Shown one piece after another: positions 36,100 through 44,400 of a stretch of DNA of 64,000 nucleotides; the first letter of the stretch is position 1, and each line of letters begins with the position of its first letter. A program made the translations under genes and the position numbers. The notes beneath the pieces are model-generated. The model was not told the origin of the DNA and ran no database searches. It saw only the letters and a program-made list of their open reading frames with translations. Source of the stretch: Candidatus Methylomirabilis sp. (GTDB taxonomy: Bacteria; Muiribacteriota; Ozemobacteria; Ozemobacterales; Ozemobacteraceae); contig DYKG01000002.1 of the NCBI GenBank assembly GCA_020722725.1, forward strand, positions 92,851 to 156,850, read 5' to 3'.

Positions 36100-38112
36100 A
36101 TGAATAAACCCGCTGAAAGCCATTCTGCACCGTCTATCGATCTGCGAGTCGCCGTCATTATGGTCTTGGCGATCATTATTATGGCCACATTCACCGGATG
36201 TTCAGGGGCAAGCGTTACGCCCCGGGAAGGGTCAGTCAGCGGAAAAATTTTGAATATTTCCGGGAAACCGGTTGAAAGTGCTCTGGTAACATGGGCTTAC
36301 GACAATACACGCTGGTGTCTCACCGACGAAAACGGCGCTTATTACATTGATGGCATAGGCTTTGGAGAGCAGGTTTTCCAGGTTGAAGCCTTCGGTTACC
36401 GAACCATGCAGTTTTCTGTGACCATATATTCAGGACAGACATCTACCGCAACCGATCAAAAGATTGAAGCCAAAAGCTTCGACTATTCTGAAATAAAAGT
36501 AGCCGAAACTTCTGCCACCCACGCCTTGATTACCTGGAAAACCACAGACTACACTAACGGCCTGATCGAATACGGTGAAACAGAAAGCCTTGGAAGAACA
36601 GTCAGAGAGCCATCTGGTGAATATGCCACCACCCATTCTTTAAAAATTACCGGTTTAAGCTCGCAAAAACAGTATTTTTTCAAAATTGTCTCATCCAGAC
36701 AGGGTCGCGATGCAGAAACATCTGACCGAGGCACTTTTACCACAACCAATACTCTTGAAGATAAAACCGCTCCAGCAGCTCCGAACAACGTGCAGGCTGC
36801 CATTAACTCCAGTCCTAATCTGGCGACCATATTCTGGGCACCAGTTTCTGAAACCGACCTGAAAGGTTATCGGGTCTACCGGGCTGAGAATATCAACTCC
36901 GCTTTTACAGAGATCAGCAACATTCTCGTGGCCAAAGGTCAGGAGAGATATACTGACGTTTCGGTTGTACCCGGCAAAAAGTATTTCTATCGGGTTACCT
37001 CAGTAGATCAGGCCAATAATGAAAGCGGCTACAACAATATTACAGACATTGTTGTTCCAGGCGACATTTCAACGACCATCACCTGGACAAGGGTCAACAG
37101 TCCATATCTTATTACCGGCGACATAAATATTCTCGAAACAGGCAGATTGAACATCGACGCCGGAGTAGAGGTTCTGATGGCAGATTCCGATGCCTATCGC
37201 CGCAATGATCCGGACCGCATCGATTTCATAGTTTCCGGAGCCCTGGTAGCCTCGGCAGGAAATCAGCTGCCGGTTGTTTTTGCTGCTGCGGCAGTTAATC
37301 CTTCAAACAATGCCTGGAACGGGCTAAAATTTGAAAATACTGAAAATCCTGCAAACACATTGGTGAACGTCCAAATTTCTGATTCAATCAAGGCTTTGAG
37401 TTTTAAAAATTCGAACGGCATTTTCTCACAGATAAAAATAATGAACTCGCAACTGGCAGTTGAAGCAAGCGAGAGCGATTCTTTGACGATTGACGGAATA
37501 GAAGTCAGAAAATGCAGCAATGCTGTGGTATTAAACGGAAACAAGAATCTAACTCTCTCCAACAGCACTTTTTATCACCCTTCGATCTGTGTCAATTCAA
37601 CTAACAATGATGGTCTGACCATTTCGGGCTGCAATTTTCTCGAATTTACCAGCGCTGGTCTTCTTTCCAATGAGGCCGGAGGTGTAATTATGATAACCAA
37701 CAACCTTTTTGCGGCACCCAACGGCTGGGCAATGAAATTTTCGTCGCAAAGCCCGACAATTGAGTACAACACTTTCGATGTGCCCTATTGTATTCAGATG
37801 AATCAGGGAAACCCGATTATCAGAAAGAACCTTCTTATGGCTAAAAAGAGCGTTTTCTCGGTTGGAAAAGCTGGTATGGAACATCTCAGCGGACTTATTC
37901 CTCTGCCGATTTTTGGTCCAAACAATATTTATGGCTTTGAATCAGGCAAAGACTATATTGGCTGCGAACCGACCTCAGACAGCACCAGTGTCGAAGTGCT
38001 TCTGATGAAGGATTTGAATGGCGACGAATACGATTACCGACTGCGCCAGCCCTACCCAAACACCGAGGACAGCTGGGGCATAAATCGAACAGCTGTACCC
38101 TTTAAGCCATAA
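36100..38112 (+). CDS. Large lipoprotein with FN3 and beta-helix domains
   Basis: Residues 17-40 form a signal with lipobox ATFTGC, so the protein should be lipid-anchored outside the cytoplasm. A carboxypeptidase-regulatory-like domain (45-115) comes first, with GSVSGKILNISGKPVESALV. Two fibronectin type III-like domains follow (about 125-215 and 225-325). The C-terminal half is a parallel beta-helix with repeats such as GLTISGCNFLEF and GVIMITNNLF. This is a surface or adhesion-type architecture. It is coupled to the TPR gene upstream. Confidence 0.85.
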   Translation: MNKPAESHSAPSIDLRVAVIMVLAIIIMATFTGCSGASVTPREGSVSGKILNISGKPVESALVTWAYDNTRWCLTDENGAYYIDGIGFGEQVFQVEAFGYRTMQFSVTIYSGQTSTATDQKIEAKSFDYSEIKVAETSATHALITWKTTDYTNGLIEYGETESLGRTVREPSGEYATTHSLKITGLSSQKQYFFKIVSSRQGRDAETSDRGTFTTTNTLEDKTAPAAPNNVQAAINSSPNLATIFWAPVSETDLKGYRVYRAENINSAFTEISNILVAKGQERYTDVSVVPGKKYFYRVTSVDQANNESGYNNITDIVVPGDISTTITWTRVNSPYLITGDINILETGRLNIDAGVEVLMADSDAYRRNDPDRIDFIVSGALVASAGNQLPVVFAAAAVNPSNNAWNGLKFENTENPANTLVNVQISDSIKALSFKNSNGIFSQIKIMNSQLAVEASESDSLTIDGIEVRKCSNAVVLNGNKNLTLSNSTFYHPSICVNSTNNDGLTISGCNFLEFTSAGLLSNEAGGVIMITNNLFAAPNGWAMKFSSQSPTIEYNTFDVPYCIQMNQGNPIIRKNLLMAKKSVFSVGKAGMEHLSGLIPLPIFGPNNIYGFESGKDYIGCEPTSDSTSVEVLLMKDLNGDEYDYRLRQPYPNTEDSWGINRTAVPFKP

Positions 38113-38114
38113 AC

Positions 38115-38146
38115 GAGGTAAAATTACCTCTGTTTTGGGGCTTTTT
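38115..38146 (+). terminator. Possible terminator after the lipoprotein gene
   Basis: A GAGGTAA / TTACCTC hairpin at 38115-38130 is followed by a mixed T-rich stretch with six Ts at 38141-38146. The tract is not directly against the stem, so the call is weak. Confidence 0.35.
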
Positions 38147-38248
38147 TACCCGATCCGATTCCTTTCAAATATTCCTGATTATTGCAAAACCCTGATCAGC
38201 AAATAGCTTTGGCAAAACTAAAATTTTCAGCAGGAAATGTTTGCATTT

Positions 38249-38263
38249 TGGCACCGTATTTGC
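38249..38263 (+). promoter_or_regulatory. Sigma-54 (RpoN) promoter for the Flp pilin gene
   Basis: TGGCAC at 38249-38254, five bases, then TTGC at 38260-38263 is a perfect match to the -24/-12 consensus. It lies 47 bases before the ATG at 38310. RpoN is known to drive pilin genes in several bacteria. Use of this site needs an activator, which is not in the window. Confidence 0.8.
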
Positions 38264-38309
38264 GACAATGTCAAAGTGGCGAAAGCCCAAATTACTCAGG
38301 AGGACTTTT

Positions 38310-38492
38310 ATGGAACTCATTCGCAGATTTGTACGGGAAGAAGAAGGACAGGGCCTGGTAGAATACGCACTCATCATCGGCCTCATCGCTGTTGTAGCTA
38401 TTGCTGCTCTTACCGCCTCAGGCACTCAGATCAGCTCAATCTTCGGCAACATCAGTGGTGAACTTTCTAAAGCCGCCGCAACTGGCAGCTGA
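38310..38492 (+). CDS. flp: Flp-family pilin 1
   Basis: The 60-residue protein has a basic leader, then the processing site and helix GQGLVEYALIIGLIAVVAIAAL, the Flp/Fap signature with Glu at mature +5. The leader has two acidic residues before it (REEEGQG). AGGAGG lies 9 bases before the ATG, an excellent ribosome binding site. Flp pilins are usually assembled by Tad systems, but no tad gene is in this window. The sigma-54 promoter suggests strong regulated expression. Confidence 0.93.
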   Translation: MELIRRFVREEEGQGLVEYALIIGLIAVVAIAALTASGTQISSIFGNISGELSKAAATGS

Positions 38493-38517
38493 TTTTGTTC
38501 TAACTGCGTAAGTGAGA

Positions 38518-38535
38518 GCGAGCCTTACGGCTCGC
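38518..38535 (+). other. Hairpin between the two Flp pilin genes
   Basis: GCGAGCC TTAC GGCTCGC forms a perfect 7-bp stem in the 92-base gap. It is followed by a weak T-containing stretch, not a real T-tract. It may protect the upstream pilin mRNA or partly end transcription, giving less of the second pilin. Confidence 0.6.
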
Positions 38536-38584
38536 CTCTTGCTTTAGCGGCATTTAAAAAGTTCAGTTCACAAGGAGTTACCAG

Positions 38585-38764
38585 ATGAGAGTTTCTAACA
38601 GAAGAAAAGGGCAAGGCTTAGTTGAATACTCTTTGATTATCGCCCTTATAGCGCTGGTATGCATTGTAGCGATGGTTAACATATCAGGCACAATCGAAGA
38701 TTCTTTTTATAAAAACATTTCTGGTGAAATACAGAAAGTCAGCGATAATATGAGCGGCTCCTGA
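38585..38764 (+). CDS. flp: Flp-family pilin 2 (59 aa)
   Basis: Reading from ATG at 38585 to TGA at 38762-38764 gives a 59-residue product: MRVSNRRKGQGLVEYSLIIA at the start, then a hydrophobic helix (LIALVCIVAMV) and a short polar tail ending NMSGS. The GQGLVEYSLII motif matches pilin 1 and the Flp family. AAGGAG lies 9 bases before the ATG. Apart from the motif and helix the two pilins differ, so this is an old duplication or a distinct minor subunit. Confidence 0.9.
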   Translation: MRVSNRRKGQGLVEYSLIIALIALVCIVAMVNISGTIEDSFYKNISGEIQKVSDNMSGS

Positions 38765-38792
38765 GTCATCAAGGCTTAACCGCCATGAGAAC

Positions 38793-40274
38793 TCAGTTAT
38801 CTTTTTTTTTCCAGACTACAAGATCAGAGTGAGAGGCTATTTTTTCAAAGCCAAGAGGCTCACTGTTTGGTCTGTAACCGGGTCGACTGTCCTGTATGAT
38901 CAGGCAACAATCATAGGTTTCAGCAATTTTTTCAGGCCTGAAAACAGTTTTTGCCGACCACATTACCCCCTTGAGGCCTGTTTCATGCAAAACTCTAATT
39001 GGATCATTTGAGACAACTTTTTCGTCTTTAAAATTTGTGAATAAGCTTTTCAATTCCCGGTATGGAGCATTGATTCCATTTTGAAAACGGCTGATATTAA
39101 CGATGCTGTTGCAGGACAAAAACATCTGCCAGATAAGAACGATGAACGCGATAAAAAAAGCGCTTCGATTGCTTTTCAAAGTTTTTAAAACAAGCAATCC
39201 CAGCCCGTTGAGCATAGAAAATCCGGGAATGAAAAATGCGCTGATGTGCAGAGCAGTTCCTTTTTCGCACTGAAAAGGAATGATAAGCCCGCAAAATAGA
39301 ACAAATATCCACAGCAGCAAGACAAAAAGCATTCCTTCCCGCTTCCATACGGTTACGAGAGCTCGGCGCCAATAGGGGTAAAAAACAATAAAAACGCCTG
39401 GAATGGCGATTAAATTTAAAAGAGCCAACCATAACCCTCTAACTCTCTGCAGGGTAATTTTTTGCCAACCCTGAGCCAGAAAGGTCTCAAGGTTGCCTGA
39501 AAATTCGGGGCAAAACAAATCAGAATAATCGGTCAGCATGAGAGCTCTTGAATTAGAAGTCCAGGGTTTTCCCAGAATGATCTGGTTGCGAATTACCCAG
39601 GGCAGCACCGTAAGAACAATCAACAAAACGGTCAAAATTATGGGTCTAACCCGGCGAAAGCGCCAGCCAGAATAAACAAGAGAAAAAACGGCGATAAGGA
39701 TTCCTTCGATGCGTGTCAGCACCGCTAATCCAGCGATTACTGGATTCAACCAGAAAAATCTGTCTTCCCTGACAATCGAGGCAAAAAATAAGAAACCCAA
39801 TGCTGCGTAAAAAGCGATGTTATCTGTAGTTAGAAGAAAAAAGGCGTTGCGCCCCGAAAAAACGAAGGTCAAGCCTGCAAAAAATGAAGACAAAAAGCAG
39901 TTGGTCAGAAGAAAAACCCGATAGAAAATCAACCCGGCAAGAAAAGACCAGATTGCAATGTTCAATGCAATTTCACCTTGAATGCCAAAGGTTTTTCTCG
40001 CAAGAGCATACATGATTATTCCTCCGGGCATCCAATAATCCATTGGATGATCGATGGTTTTGTAATCATTGAGGAAATTCCAGATTATTGGCTCGGTGAA
40101 GCCCTCGCCCTTTTCAATCTGATCAACCATGAGGTGATAGAAGGCAGAATCAAAAGTTGATTGTGGATCAATTTTTTCGGAACCCCAGAAAAGAAAAACT
40201 GCACTGACGATTACGATAGCCAGCGCCCCGAAAACCACTCTTGTTCTGGAATCCCTTATATGTTCAAAATTCAT
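38793..40274 (-). CDS. GT-C-type membrane glycosyltransferase
   Basis: The 493-residue protein has about ten or eleven membrane spans. An acidic loop follows the first span (FDSAFYHLMVDQIEKGEGFTEP, with Asp in the usual GT-C position), then HPMDYWMPGG, a motif seen in ArnT/PMT-type (GT39/GT83-like) enzymes that use polyprenyl-phosphate sugars. It is probably a dolichyl-phosphate-type sugar transferase acting on the outer face of the inner membrane. It lies opposite the Flp pilins and may act on surface proteins, which is an inference. Confidence 0.8.
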   Translation of the reverse strand: MNFEHIRDSRTRVVFGALAIVIVSAVFLFWGSEKIDPQSTFDSAFYHLMVDQIEKGEGFTEPIIWNFLNDYKTIDHPMDYWMPGGIIMYALARKTFGIQGEIALNIAIWSFLAGLIFYRVFLLTNCFLSSFFAGLTFVFSGRNAFFLLTTDNIAFYAALGFLFFASIVREDRFFWLNPVIAGLAVLTRIEGILIAVFSLVYSGWRFRRVRPIILTVLLIVLTVLPWVIRNQIILGKPWTSNSRALMLTDYSDLFCPEFSGNLETFLAQGWQKITLQRVRGLWLALLNLIAIPGVFIVFYPYWRRALVTVWKREGMLFVLLLWIFVLFCGLIIPFQCEKGTALHISAFFIPGFSMLNGLGLLVLKTLKSNRSAFFIAFIVLIWQMFLSCNSIVNISRFQNGINAPYRELKSLFTNFKDEKVVSNDPIRVLHETGLKGVMWSAKTVFRPEKIAETYDCCLIIQDSRPGYRPNSEPLGFEKIASHSDLVVWKKKDN

Positions 40275-40301
40275 TTGCTGGTATTTTAACAGATTCTACT
40301 A

Positions 40302-40330
40302 TTGACACCAGATTTTTATCGTACTACACT
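40302..40330 (+). promoter_or_regulatory. Sigma-70 promoter for the SH3 protein gene
   Basis: A perfect TTGACA at 40302-40307 and TACACT at 40325-40330 are separated by 17 bases. They lie 27 bases before the TTG start at 40358. Confidence 0.7.
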
Positions 40331-40357
40331 TGGAAAAAATAAATTGGGGGACAGGAT

Positions 40358-41269
40358 TTGAAAAAGGCAAAAATAATCTCGATCTTAGTAATTATGCTCT
40401 CAGTAATCGCTCTGGGCGTTTTTATGGGCAAACAGATGTTTAAACTCATTGAATCTGGCACAGAAACAGCTGCCAACAGCAGCGCCACTGCCACATCCTC
40501 AGTGCAGATTCTTTATAGCTCAGACTCTGTCCAGGATTCGGCCAACGTTCCCGTTCCCGAGATTTCCCCCGTAACCAAAGATTCATTATTACAGCCGGAA
40601 GAGCAAAATAATGCGTCTTCAGATGCCGCCCTTACCCTTAAGTCCAAACCGGTTGAAGCTGACAAGAGCGGCTTTTCTCCCGATGGGCCCAAATGGTTTG
40701 CCTATGCTTCCGGCAATGGCATAAATGTCAGAATTGGCCCCGACATCTCAACAAAGTTGATGTTCAAAGTTGCCAGGGGAACCAGAGGAACAGTAGTTGA
40801 GAAAAAGAATGGATGGACAAAAATCAAATGGGATTTTAATCGTCAGCTGGGCTGGGTTCGCGACGATCTTTTGGTGCAAGGCCCGGCAGAGGTGGTCTCA
40901 ACTCTGGTGGAAAAAACCGGTGATATTGAAAAATTAGATGCAAAGCAGATAAGCAAGACATCTGCAGAAGAAATTCTCAAGGCCGGCAAGGTTATGGTTG
41001 CGGTCGCCAAAGAAGCACCAGTTGCGGAAACAGTAAAATCATTCGCAGAGGGCGAAAAATTACCTGAGCAGGCAAAAATTTCTGCTGATCCCTTTGCCAA
41101 TATCAGATCTGGTCCTGGGCCGAAACATAGCCGAGTAGCAAAACTTCCCAAGGGTGTGGTGGTTAAAATAAACAAAGTTCAGCGGGAAGAGAAATGGCTC
41201 TGGTTTGAAATAAGTTTTAATGAAGGCAAGAAAACCGGCTGGACCCGCGAAGACAATCTTTCATTCTAG
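40358..41269 (+). CDS. Membrane-anchored protein with two bacterial SH3 domains
   Basis: A TTG start at 40358 (GGGGG seven bases before it) gives MKKAKIISILVIMLSVIALG, a signal anchor. A Ser/Thr/Pro-rich stretch follows. SH3b domain 1 covers about 118-180 (INVRIGPDISTKLMFKV, LGWVRDDLL), and SH3b domain 2 covers about 235-303 (ANIRSGPGPKHSRVAKLPKG, TGWTREDNL). These domains bind cell-wall peptides. The protein is probably periplasmic; no catalytic domain is present. Its own promoter and terminator make it monocistronic. Confidence 0.88.
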   Translation: MKKAKIISILVIMLSVIALGVFMGKQMFKLIESGTETAANSSATATSSVQILYSSDSVQDSANVPVPEISPVTKDSLLQPEEQNNASSDAALTLKSKPVEADKSGFSPDGPKWFAYASGNGINVRIGPDISTKLMFKVARGTRGTVVEKKNGWTKIKWDFNRQLGWVRDDLLVQGPAEVVSTLVEKTGDIEKLDAKQISKTSAEEILKAGKVMVAVAKEAPVAETVKSFAEGEKLPEQAKISADPFANIRSGPGPKHSRVAKLPKGVVVKINKVQREEKWLWFEISFNEGKKTGWTREDNLSF

Positions 41270-41276
41270 ACTTTGC

Positions 41277-41326
41277 CTGAAGCAAACCGCCCTGAAACAA
41301 AAGAATTTGCTTCAGGGCGGTTTTTT
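41277..41326 (+). terminator. Terminator with an overlapping alternative hairpin
   Basis: CCGCCCTGAA (41287-41296) pairs with TTCAGGGCGG (41311-41320), followed by TTTTTT. An alternative stem, CTGAAGCAAA (41277-41286) with TTTGCTTCAG (41306-41315), uses the same TTCAG, so the two cannot form together. No plus-strand gene follows, so regulation is not obvious. Confidence 0.8.
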
Positions 41327-41350
41327 ATCTTATCAGCGCTTTTGAAAAAA

Positions 41351-42043
41351 TCATTTGTTATCGAAAACAAATTTAGCATAGGGCTGACGGGTTCTAAAGT
41401 CTTTCGAAACTGCATCTCCTGTATCCTGAACCAGTGATACCGATACCCGGCCGCTGCGAAATCTGAATTTATTAATATTAATCTGGCCATCTTTGCCTCT
41501 TTCAAGGAAAAATTTGCCGGAAAATTTTTCCTTATCATTTGATGAACAGGTAAGTTCAAAGCTTTTTCGCTTTTCTTTCATTTTAAGATTTATGCTTCTG
41601 CCTGCGACTGTTACATCACCATTGAGCTTTGTGGGGTCGGCCAGATTTCGACGCACCATATCCCAGAGACAAACCAGCTGTTTTACTTCTTCACGACGAT
41701 CGTTTTCCACACCTTCATATTCATCGTATTGCTTTGCTTTTACAACCATATTGGTCGGATTATGGTCAATAGTAATGTTGGTTCTGAAAGCAAAAATATC
41801 TTTTTTCTTTTCAGGTGTTTCAACGCATACGTGGGCAATAACCTGACTTTGATTTGGGGCAATGTCTTTGAAATAAGCCAAAGAGCAGCCGATATTCGAA
41901 AAGCTTTTCTTAACCGTGCCTCGGTACTGAGCATTGATCCGGTAATATTGCCAGATTTCAGCTGCCCCGGCAATTCCGACAGAAAACAGGAAAAAGAACA
42001 CCATAAGAACCAGGCCATTTTTTAAACATTTGTTTGAACTCAT
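41351..42043 (-). CDS. Exported protein of unknown function
   Basis: The 230-residue protein starts with a signal peptide (CLKNGLVLMVFFFLFSVGIAGAA, with cleavage near GAA-EIW). The rest is a mainly beta protein with no known motif. I use the ATG at 42043 because GAGGA is spaced correctly for it; the ATG at 42049 is too close to that site. It lies in one minus-strand operon with the PrsW-like and TolB-like genes, 14 bases downstream of the former. Confidence 0.75.
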   Translation of the reverse strand: MSSNKCLKNGLVLMVFFFLFSVGIAGAAEIWQYYRINAQYRGTVKKSFSNIGCSLAYFKDIAPNQSQVIAHVCVETPEKKKDIFAFRTNITIDHNPTNMVVKAKQYDEYEGVENDRREEVKQLVCLWDMVRRNLADPTKLNGDVTVAGRSINLKMKEKRKSFELTCSSNDKEKFSGKFFLERGKDGQININKFRFRSGRVSVSLVQDTGDAVSKDFRTRQPYAKFVFDNK

Positions 42044-42057
42044 TTGCATTTCCTCTA

Positions 42058-42891
42058 TTAATCAGCCAATTTGATGGTAAAATCACGACGACTTAAAACA
42101 ATACGAGAACCACAAAAGTTACAAAATCTTGCTCTTCCAATAGAGAACGCTCCGCAGCCTGAGCAGATCATCAACCCTTCGCGGGGCTGGTTATCTATTT
42201 TCAGCACCGAAATCCATGATTCATGAATTCCAAGTATAAAAAGAGAAACAAAGGCAATAATAACTCCGCTGAGCATTTGAAGGTTCAATTTAAAAACCAC
42301 AAAATCAAAAAGGCCATGAAAAACCGCTGCAGCAATTATTGCCAGCAGAATTCGCAAAGCTACCGTAGAATCTGATCGTGGTCGATTGATAGCATTTGCT
42401 GCCATCGCAGCACACATACAGCTGAAATAAAGGTGGGCGGCCGAGCTTATAATCATTCTTGGCAAAACTACATATGAGCCAAAAATAGCATAATATTGAA
42501 TGTTTTCAAGAAGTGAAAAACTCAAGGCACAGCCGGAAAACGCCATGAAAACAATTGTCGGCCTTTTATTGAAACGGGTAAGATGAGCGACTATAATCCC
42601 ACCAGAAGCCTTTATCGCTTCCTCGATCAGTCCGATGATGCAGACATTTGCCAAAAGAGTTATCCACCATTCACGCGGGGCAGTGATGAATGAACGAAGG
42701 TCTCCGCCAAGAAACCATTCGACCGGATAATAAACAATTCTAGTAAGTGTAATGCAGAATACTCCGCTTACCAGACCCCAGGTTGCCGCCTTTTTCAGCT
42801 CTTCATCGACCCAGTTTTTTTTGAAAACCTGGTAGAAAGCCACCAGTGGCATCAGCAGGAAAAACAACATCATGAGATCAACCTGACTCAA
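42058..42891 (-). CDS. PrsW-family intramembrane metalloprotease with zinc-ribbon tail
   Basis: The 277-residue protein has about eight membrane helices and the family's motifs: EEAIK, ENIQYY, a histidine in AAHLYFS and another in FHGLFDF. PrsW family members cleave membrane-bound regulators such as anti-sigma factors (RsiW in Bacillus); the target here is unknown. A Cys4 ribbon is added at the C-terminus (CSGCGAF, CNFCGSR). It overlaps the TolB-like gene by 4 bases, so the two probably act together. Confidence 0.88.
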   Translation of the reverse strand: MSQVDLMMLFFLLMPLVAFYQVFKKNWVDEELKKAATWGLVSGVFCITLTRIVYYPVEWFLGGDLRSFITAPREWWITLLANVCIIGLIEEAIKASGGIIVAHLTRFNKRPTIVFMAFSGCALSFSLLENIQYYAIFGSYVVLPRMIISSAAHLYFSCMCAAMAANAINRPRSDSTVALRILLAIIAAAVFHGLFDFVVFKLNLQMLSGVIIAFVSLFILGIHESWISVLKIDNQPREGLMICSGCGAFSIGRARFCNFCGSRIVLSRRDFTIKLAD

Positions 42892-44279
42892 TCCTGCTGC
42901 TCCTGTTCAAGAACGGCCACATAGATTTTCTTGCTGCGATTTACATTAGCGTGGAAAACAATGCCAGAGCTGTCAGGAAACCAGATCGGTCTGAAGCAGT
43001 CTGCATTGCCAAGAGGTCTGATTTCTTTTTCCGATTGATCTAAAAGGTTTTTAATTATCAAGGTATTTTTACTTCCATCGGTAGCCAGTGATCTTACAAA
43101 GGCAAGGCTGCGACCATCAGGCGACACGTCGGCCAGCCAGTTTCGGCCACCCGAATTTACCAGCTCAGTTGCTTCTCCAAGCGGTTCAAGCGTTATTTTC
43201 ATGATATTGGACTTTTTCAGAGGTTCAAGGATTCTGGTAAAGACCAGACCTTTTCCGTCTGGAAGCCATCTGGGCTCACGATCATCATCGGGTGTTGAAG
43301 TTATCTGAAGCTTGCTGCTTCCATCGATTCCGATCAGCCAGATATCGTTATTGCCCTTTTCGTTAGAGACATAGGCCACCAGAGAACCGTCCGGTGAAAC
43401 TGCCGGCATCATATTTTTACCGGTGCCAACAGTAAGAGCTTTAGACTCACGCGAAGCACGATCAAAAACAAAAATATGCTCTGAACTTCGACTATCGCTT
43501 GAAAAAACGATGGCCTTACCATCTTCAGTAGTTTCCGGGGTCCAGACATTTCCGGGCCATTCGAAGGCGCGTTCAGGAGTTTGATTTGCTCCCAGCTTAA
43601 CGGTAAAGCACTGATAAAGATTTCTGTTGCCAACCTTGAAGCGGTCGGCAGCAAAAACCATTTCTTGAAGATTTCTCGCGATAAAAGCGTGATAGCTGTT
43701 GAATTCCTCTTTTACCAGCGGCTTTACGGTTGAATATTTCAATCTGGTGGAATCAACTTCCTGATCGGGATCTGGGTGGGTCTGATCGATCGCGACCTCG
43801 CTCTGCGAAGGGTTTTCAGAGCTGGTTGCGACAGACTGAGAGGTTGACGCGATGTCAATAGAAGCAGACTCAGAGGAAGAAATGGAACTTGCTGACTCGG
43901 AGGCAAAATTTGCAAGACTGTAAGAACCTATTTCGAGAGGCAAAGTCGAATCTGATGCGGTAAGCTCAATTGATACAGAGGCACTTTCCTGGATGGCATT
44001 TAAAACCAGGGGCTCAGATGCCAGAAAATTTTCCGGAGAGTCGTTTTTCACGGTCTTCGCACGATCAAGACCGAGAATGCCGGCAAAGCTGTGATCCCAG
44101 GCCGAACCTTTGAAAAAAATCGTATCAAACAAGCTGCCAGCAACCGCGCCGGCGAGAAAAATAAACAAACCGAGAATCATTCTGGTTCGGTATCGTTGTC
44201 TTCTTTTCTGGGGCGTGTCGCACTCAGGACAATTGACCACCCTGGGCGGCAGTTTCTTTCCACATCGGAAACAATACAT
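42888..44279 (-). CDS. Zinc-ribbon, membrane-anchored TolB-like beta-propeller
   Basis: The N-terminus has a Cys4 ribbon (YCFRCGKKLPPRVVNCPECDTP). A membrane span (about 33-52) follows, then a Ser-rich acidic linker (about 125-180). The C-terminal 270 residues hold PD40/WD40-like repeats (MMPAVSPDGSLVAYVS, DDREPRWLPDGKGLVF, WLADVSPDGRSLAFV). These repeats form a TolB-type propeller that binds partner proteins. The ribbon on the cytoplasmic side and the propeller outside suggest a sensor-like layout; this is inferred. Confidence 0.88.
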   Translation of the reverse strand: MYCFRCGKKLPPRVVNCPECDTPQKRRQRYRTRMILGLFIFLAGAVAGSLFDTIFFKGSAWDHSFAGILGLDRAKTVKNDSPENFLASEPLVLNAIQESASVSIELTASDSTLPLEIGSYSLANFASESASSISSSESASIDIASTSQSVATSSENPSQSEVAIDQTHPDPDQEVDSTRLKYSTVKPLVKEEFNSYHAFIARNLQEMVFAADRFKVGNRNLYQCFTVKLGANQTPERAFEWPGNVWTPETTEDGKAIVFSSDSRSSEHIFVFDRASRESKALTVGTGKNMMPAVSPDGSLVAYVSNEKGNNDIWLIGIDGSSKLQITSTPDDDREPRWLPDGKGLVFTRILEPLKKSNIMKITLEPLGEATELVNSGGRNWLADVSPDGRSLAFVRSLATDGSKNTLIIKNLLDQSEKEIRPLGNADCFRPIWFPDSSGIVFHANVNRSKKIYVAVLEQEQQD

Positions 44280-44308
44280 AGTGTTCTCCTTGTAAAATTC
44301 GCAACAGA

Positions 44309-44337
44309 ATTATACCCTATCGTATCGATGGTTTAAA
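44309..44337 (-). promoter_or_regulatory. Sigma-70-like promoter of the TolB/PrsW operon
   Basis: On the minus strand TATAAT (plus 44309-44314) lies 17 bases after TTTAAA (plus 44332-44337). The -10 is perfect and the -35 weak. It is about 30 bases upstream of the ATG at 44279. Confidence 0.5.
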
Positions 44338-44400
44338 GCAGAAGGTTTTTTTAATTTAAGCCTTTATTGATGTTGTTTCGGAAGGCAATGGAGATGCAGA

